Part shown: piece by piece, positions 61,279 through 64,000 of the stretch | Position numbering within the stretch: the first letter of the stretch is position 1 | How the letters are laid out: every line of letters starts with the position of its first letter | Assembly: GCA_009733775.1 (NCBI GenBank) | Contig: WOGZ01000031.1 | Coordinates: forward strand, 124,001 to 188,000 | Reading direction: 5' to 3' | DNA from: Alectoria sarmentosa | Lineage: Eukaryota > Ascomycota > Lecanoromycetes > Lecanorales > Parmeliaceae | DNA: 64,000 nucleotides | Position numbers and translations under genes: made by a program | The notes under the pieces: generated by a model | The model's database searches: none | Told to the model about the DNA's origin: nothing | What the model saw: only the letters and a program-made list of their open reading frames with translations

Positions 61279-62078
61279 TCAGAATGTCTCCAAGGTGGCA
61301 GGCTCGAATGCTTTTTCCCCTCGGTAGTCACCTTTGACCGGCCGCCACATTGGCCAAAATCGGAACGGTAGGCATTGTTGCTGTAAACTCTTCCAAAGAC
61401 CGCCAGGATTCTCCTTGTTGAAGTCAACGATCACGCATGGCGCTGCGACGAAGTCGTGACGCTCGTACAGGCCTTTTCCGTGATCCGACGAGTCGATAAA
61501 AACCTCCAAACCCATTCCATCCGCCACCTCGAGGCCCCATTTCAGTAACAATGTGCCAACCCCGCGACGCCGGAAATCGGGGTGGACAAAACAGACATTG
61601 AGATCTGTTTAGGTGCCATCAATTTCCCGTCGCATGAAAGGATTAATCCAAACCTTCTCGAAACACACTTACAGGCGTGAGGCTTGCTCATGTATCGCAC
61701 GCGGGGCCCTCGGATGCCCCAGCTCCACAGGTTTGCAAACTCCCTGCCTTCGCCCTCGGGCCACCAAGCGCATTCAGGAAGAGACTGAGCGGTGTATGGG
61801 TCTTTGTCAAAAAACATCCACAATGCGGCGCCTACAAAGCGGCCAGTGCTTGAATCGGTAACTTTGACCCAACGGCCGGATGGGTTTTGTTTGTGCCTCT
61901 GAAGGACGCGTTCGGCAGACTCTCGGATCGCTGCATCGCGTGCCTCCGGACCATGGCCAAGAATAGGATAGAATAATGGTCTCACAGGATTGACGGGATC
62001 TTCGTAGGCTACGAATAGGACTTGTAGCAATTCGAGAAAGTCGGATTCTTGACGAATCTCACTCAACTCGAAGGACAT
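61279..62078 (-). CDS. GNAT-family N-acetyltransferase
   Basis: Exons 61673-62078 and 61279-61604 (68-nt intron) give 243 residues. The acetyl-CoA site appears after the splice: L-N-V-C-F-V-H-P-D-F-R-R-R-G-V-G-T-L-L-L-K-W-G, matching motif A (R/Q-x-x-G-x-G/A). It is followed by V-F-I-D-S-S-D-H-G-K-G-L-Y-E-R-H-D-F, the usual motif B with Tyr. The N-terminal part carries G-R-F-V-G-A-A-L-W-M-F. This layout is common in fungal GNAT proteins of secondary-metabolite and detoxification loci; the acceptor substrate is unknown. The ATG at 62078 gives M-S-F-E-L-S-E; the open frame extends upstream without a better start. Confidence 0.88.
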
Positions 62079-62773
62079 TGCGATAAGAGTGACGAGCGAT
62101 TGAGGGAGACTATTGCTCCATACCAATTGATGTAAGTCAGAGATACGGCTGCGTCATCCCGGGAAGAATTAATGTGAATGGGCACACGAGTGAGTGTGGT
62201 AGTAAACTTGGGTTGGAAAGTAATGGAGGGTGCAGTGCAGTGCCGGGCAGGGAAATGTGTGTGCATGAATTGACTTTATATTGGCTTCCGTATGCCGACT
62301 GGCTCCGCCAGTGAGCGATGGAATGTGCGACCCCGCGTGCCTGCATCTGCAAACTTGTCTCGGGCATTGCCGATAATGATAATTGCCTCACACCACCATG
62401 CACCCAAGTCGAATCCGCCAACTGACAAGTGTGACTACTAAATGTACGCCATTCAAGGATGTTGACCACTTGCTCTTACAGATTTACCATCAATCTCTCT
62501 TGACGCCTATTGTCTATATGCAGGCCATGGATTCCATCCATGATTCGCGACTCCTGAGTCTGACGACCCGTTGCCACCAGATTCAATCAGACACCGAGAC
62601 CCCAAGTTCATGAGTGATGATGGTTGAAGATCTCGTAATTCTGATTACATGACGTCTATGATAGTCCACCTTCACAACTGTCTTCTCACAGCCTTGCTTT
62701 ACTTTGGCCTCGCCCTGGATTTCCAAATCCTCGAGGTCCAACGAAATAGCCATCAAAAGACAGGGCGTGCTGC
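62079..62773. promoter_or_regulatory. Divergent promoter region between the acetyltransferase and MFS genes
   Basis: About 0.7 kb between start codons. No specific site identified and no further gene seen. Confidence 0.5.
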
Positions 62774-64000
62774 ATGGCAGACCTTGAGAGCTCGCCAGCG
62801 TCCGATTCTCCGCCTACTGAAAGCCTTCGGGATCCAGAAAAGGATGTCGCCTCGCAACCCGCGGCGGATACTGGCAGTTCGACGGGGCCAAAAGATCGTC
62901 ATCTCGTAGAGTTCGACGGCGATGACGACGAGGCAAACCCTCTCAATTGGTCCAAGGCCCGTAAGTGGACCTTGGTGAGCCTGATTGCGACCTTAACCCT
63001 AGTTGCGTAGGTCGTTGGACGCTCCGTCCTCTTCCCGGCCTTTTCTCACTACTCCCAGCTTCCTCGCGACGTCCATGTGCGCTCCGGCCGCGCCTCAGAT
63101 CCTCACCCATCTCCGCACACCAGATGGTATCTATCTTACCCTACTCATATCCATCTGGGAACTCGGTGAAGGCTGCGGACCCCTCCTGATCGCACCACTG
63201 TCAGAGTTATACGGACGGCTTCCTGTGTACCACACCGCAAACATCCTCTTCATTGTGTTCTCCGTCCTCTGCGCCGTCAGCAGTAACATACACATGCTAG
63301 TTGCGTTCCGGTTCTTCAACGGAATGGCGGTGGCAGCGGTAACACTGAATCCCAGCGTAGTTGGCGATCTGTTCGTGCAGGAAGAACGAGGTAGCGTCTT
63401 GGCAGTTATGATGGGTCCGTCTCTCCTGGGCGCCATCAGTGCGCCTGTAATCGGTGCTTTTGTCGACCAGGCTAAAGGGTGGCGCTGGGTCTTCTGGCTG
63501 GCCGCGATTGCTGGGGCAGCCATCGAACTGGGCTTTTTGCTCTTCTTCCGCGAGTCGTACAAGGTGGTCATCCTGAAGCGAAAAGCGAAGCGCCTGCGGA
63601 AGCAGAGTGGCGACCCTGAATACCGATCCTCCTACGATCACAGCGAGCACTCAAAAGCCAAGCTTTTCAGACTTGCGATCGTGCGGCCCATGCAGACGCT
63701 GGTGCATTCGCCCATCGTGCTTTTCCTATCTTCGTATGTTGCTGTGGTCTACGGCTACGCTTACCTGGTCATGAGCACCATCACCGAGGTCTTCGAGGCA
63801 AACTACAACGTGACGGAGGGTACTGTGGGTCTCATGTTCCTCGGACGCGGTCAGTTGGCCAGCAGCTTCCGATGATGATGATGATGACAACGACGCGCTG
63901 ACGGACAGCAGGTGTTGGCATGGCACTTGGCCTTATCCTGTGCAGATTCGTCCTGGACCGCCACATCAAGAAGCAGAAAGCGACCGAAAAAGGCATGCAG
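62774..64000 (+). CDS. MFS transporter of the DHA1 drug:H+ antiporter type, cut by the right edge
   Basis: Exons 62774-63006, 63059-63849 and 63909 onward (introns 52 and 59 nt) give the first 372 residues. After an acidic N-terminus comes N-P-L-N-W-S-K-A-R-K-W, a hallmark of this fungal subfamily. The first helices follow, with P-A-A-P-Q-I-L and the motif A-like G-P-L-L-I-A-P-L-S-E-L-Y-G-R, then the motif C region L-G-A-I-S-A-P-V-I-G-A-F-V and W-R-W-V-F-W. The last visible residues lie after a central loop, in about the eighth or ninth helix. Such transporters often export the product of a neighbouring metabolite locus or give self-protection. Intron 2 contains a run of GAT triplets. Confidence 0.9.

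Overview
This window is nuclear DNA from a filamentous ascomycete (Pezizomycotina). The evidence is the density of 45-95 nt GT-AG introns with CTAAC/CTAAT-like branch sites, and the gene set: a group III hybrid histidine kinase, a PTH11-type receptor, a UstYa/DUF3328 protein, a fungal P450 and many single-copy ascomycete housekeeping genes. An intact meiotic recombinase gene (dmc1) argues against Neurospora-type Sordariales, which lack it. I cannot place the class with confidence. All gene models below were spliced by hand, with reading phase checked at every junction.

Layout. 1-0.55 kb: end of a Zn2Cys6 regulator running off the left edge, then about 2.7 kb without a recognisable gene. 3.3-33.4 kb: a housekeeping block with an RRM protein related to Cyp6/Rct1, UDP-GlcNAc pyrophosphorylase, a seven-knuckle CCHC protein (Gis2/CNBP type), Dmc1, two conserved hypothetical proteins, an Rtc3/SBDS-like protein, a RhoGEF, 14-3-3, a short coiled-coil protein, a Uls1-like SWI/SNF-RING translocase, a ubiquitin-like family gene interrupted by two stops, and Ran GTPase. 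33.4-37 kb: a gene-poor stretch holding a 226-bp element with 27-bp terminal inverted repeats. 37-48.5 kb: Nas2 and the F1-ATPase inhibitor sharing one short divergent promoter, nucleoporin Nsp1, an acidic-motif protein with three internal repeats (Laa2-like), and the Nik1/Os-1 type osmosensing kinase.

49.7-64 kb changes character and looks accessory: a mitochondrial-type lipase, a P450, a UstYa-family oxidase, a small secreted precursor with six copies of a P-A-S-P-D-V-L-E-like unit and dibasic sites, an amino-acid permease, a PTH11-like receptor, a GNAT acetyltransferase and an MFS exporter cut by the right edge. The P450, UstYa protein, repeat precursor and two transporters together resemble a fungal RiPP (dikaritin/KEP-type) locus. 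The precursor was visible only after joining two exons across a 49-nt intron. It is the most interesting candidate here.

Other points of note: three GC-AG introns (two in dmc1, one in 14-3-3), a 137-residue in-frame extension in front of 14-3-3, and loss of the cyclophilin domain from the Cyp6-type gene.
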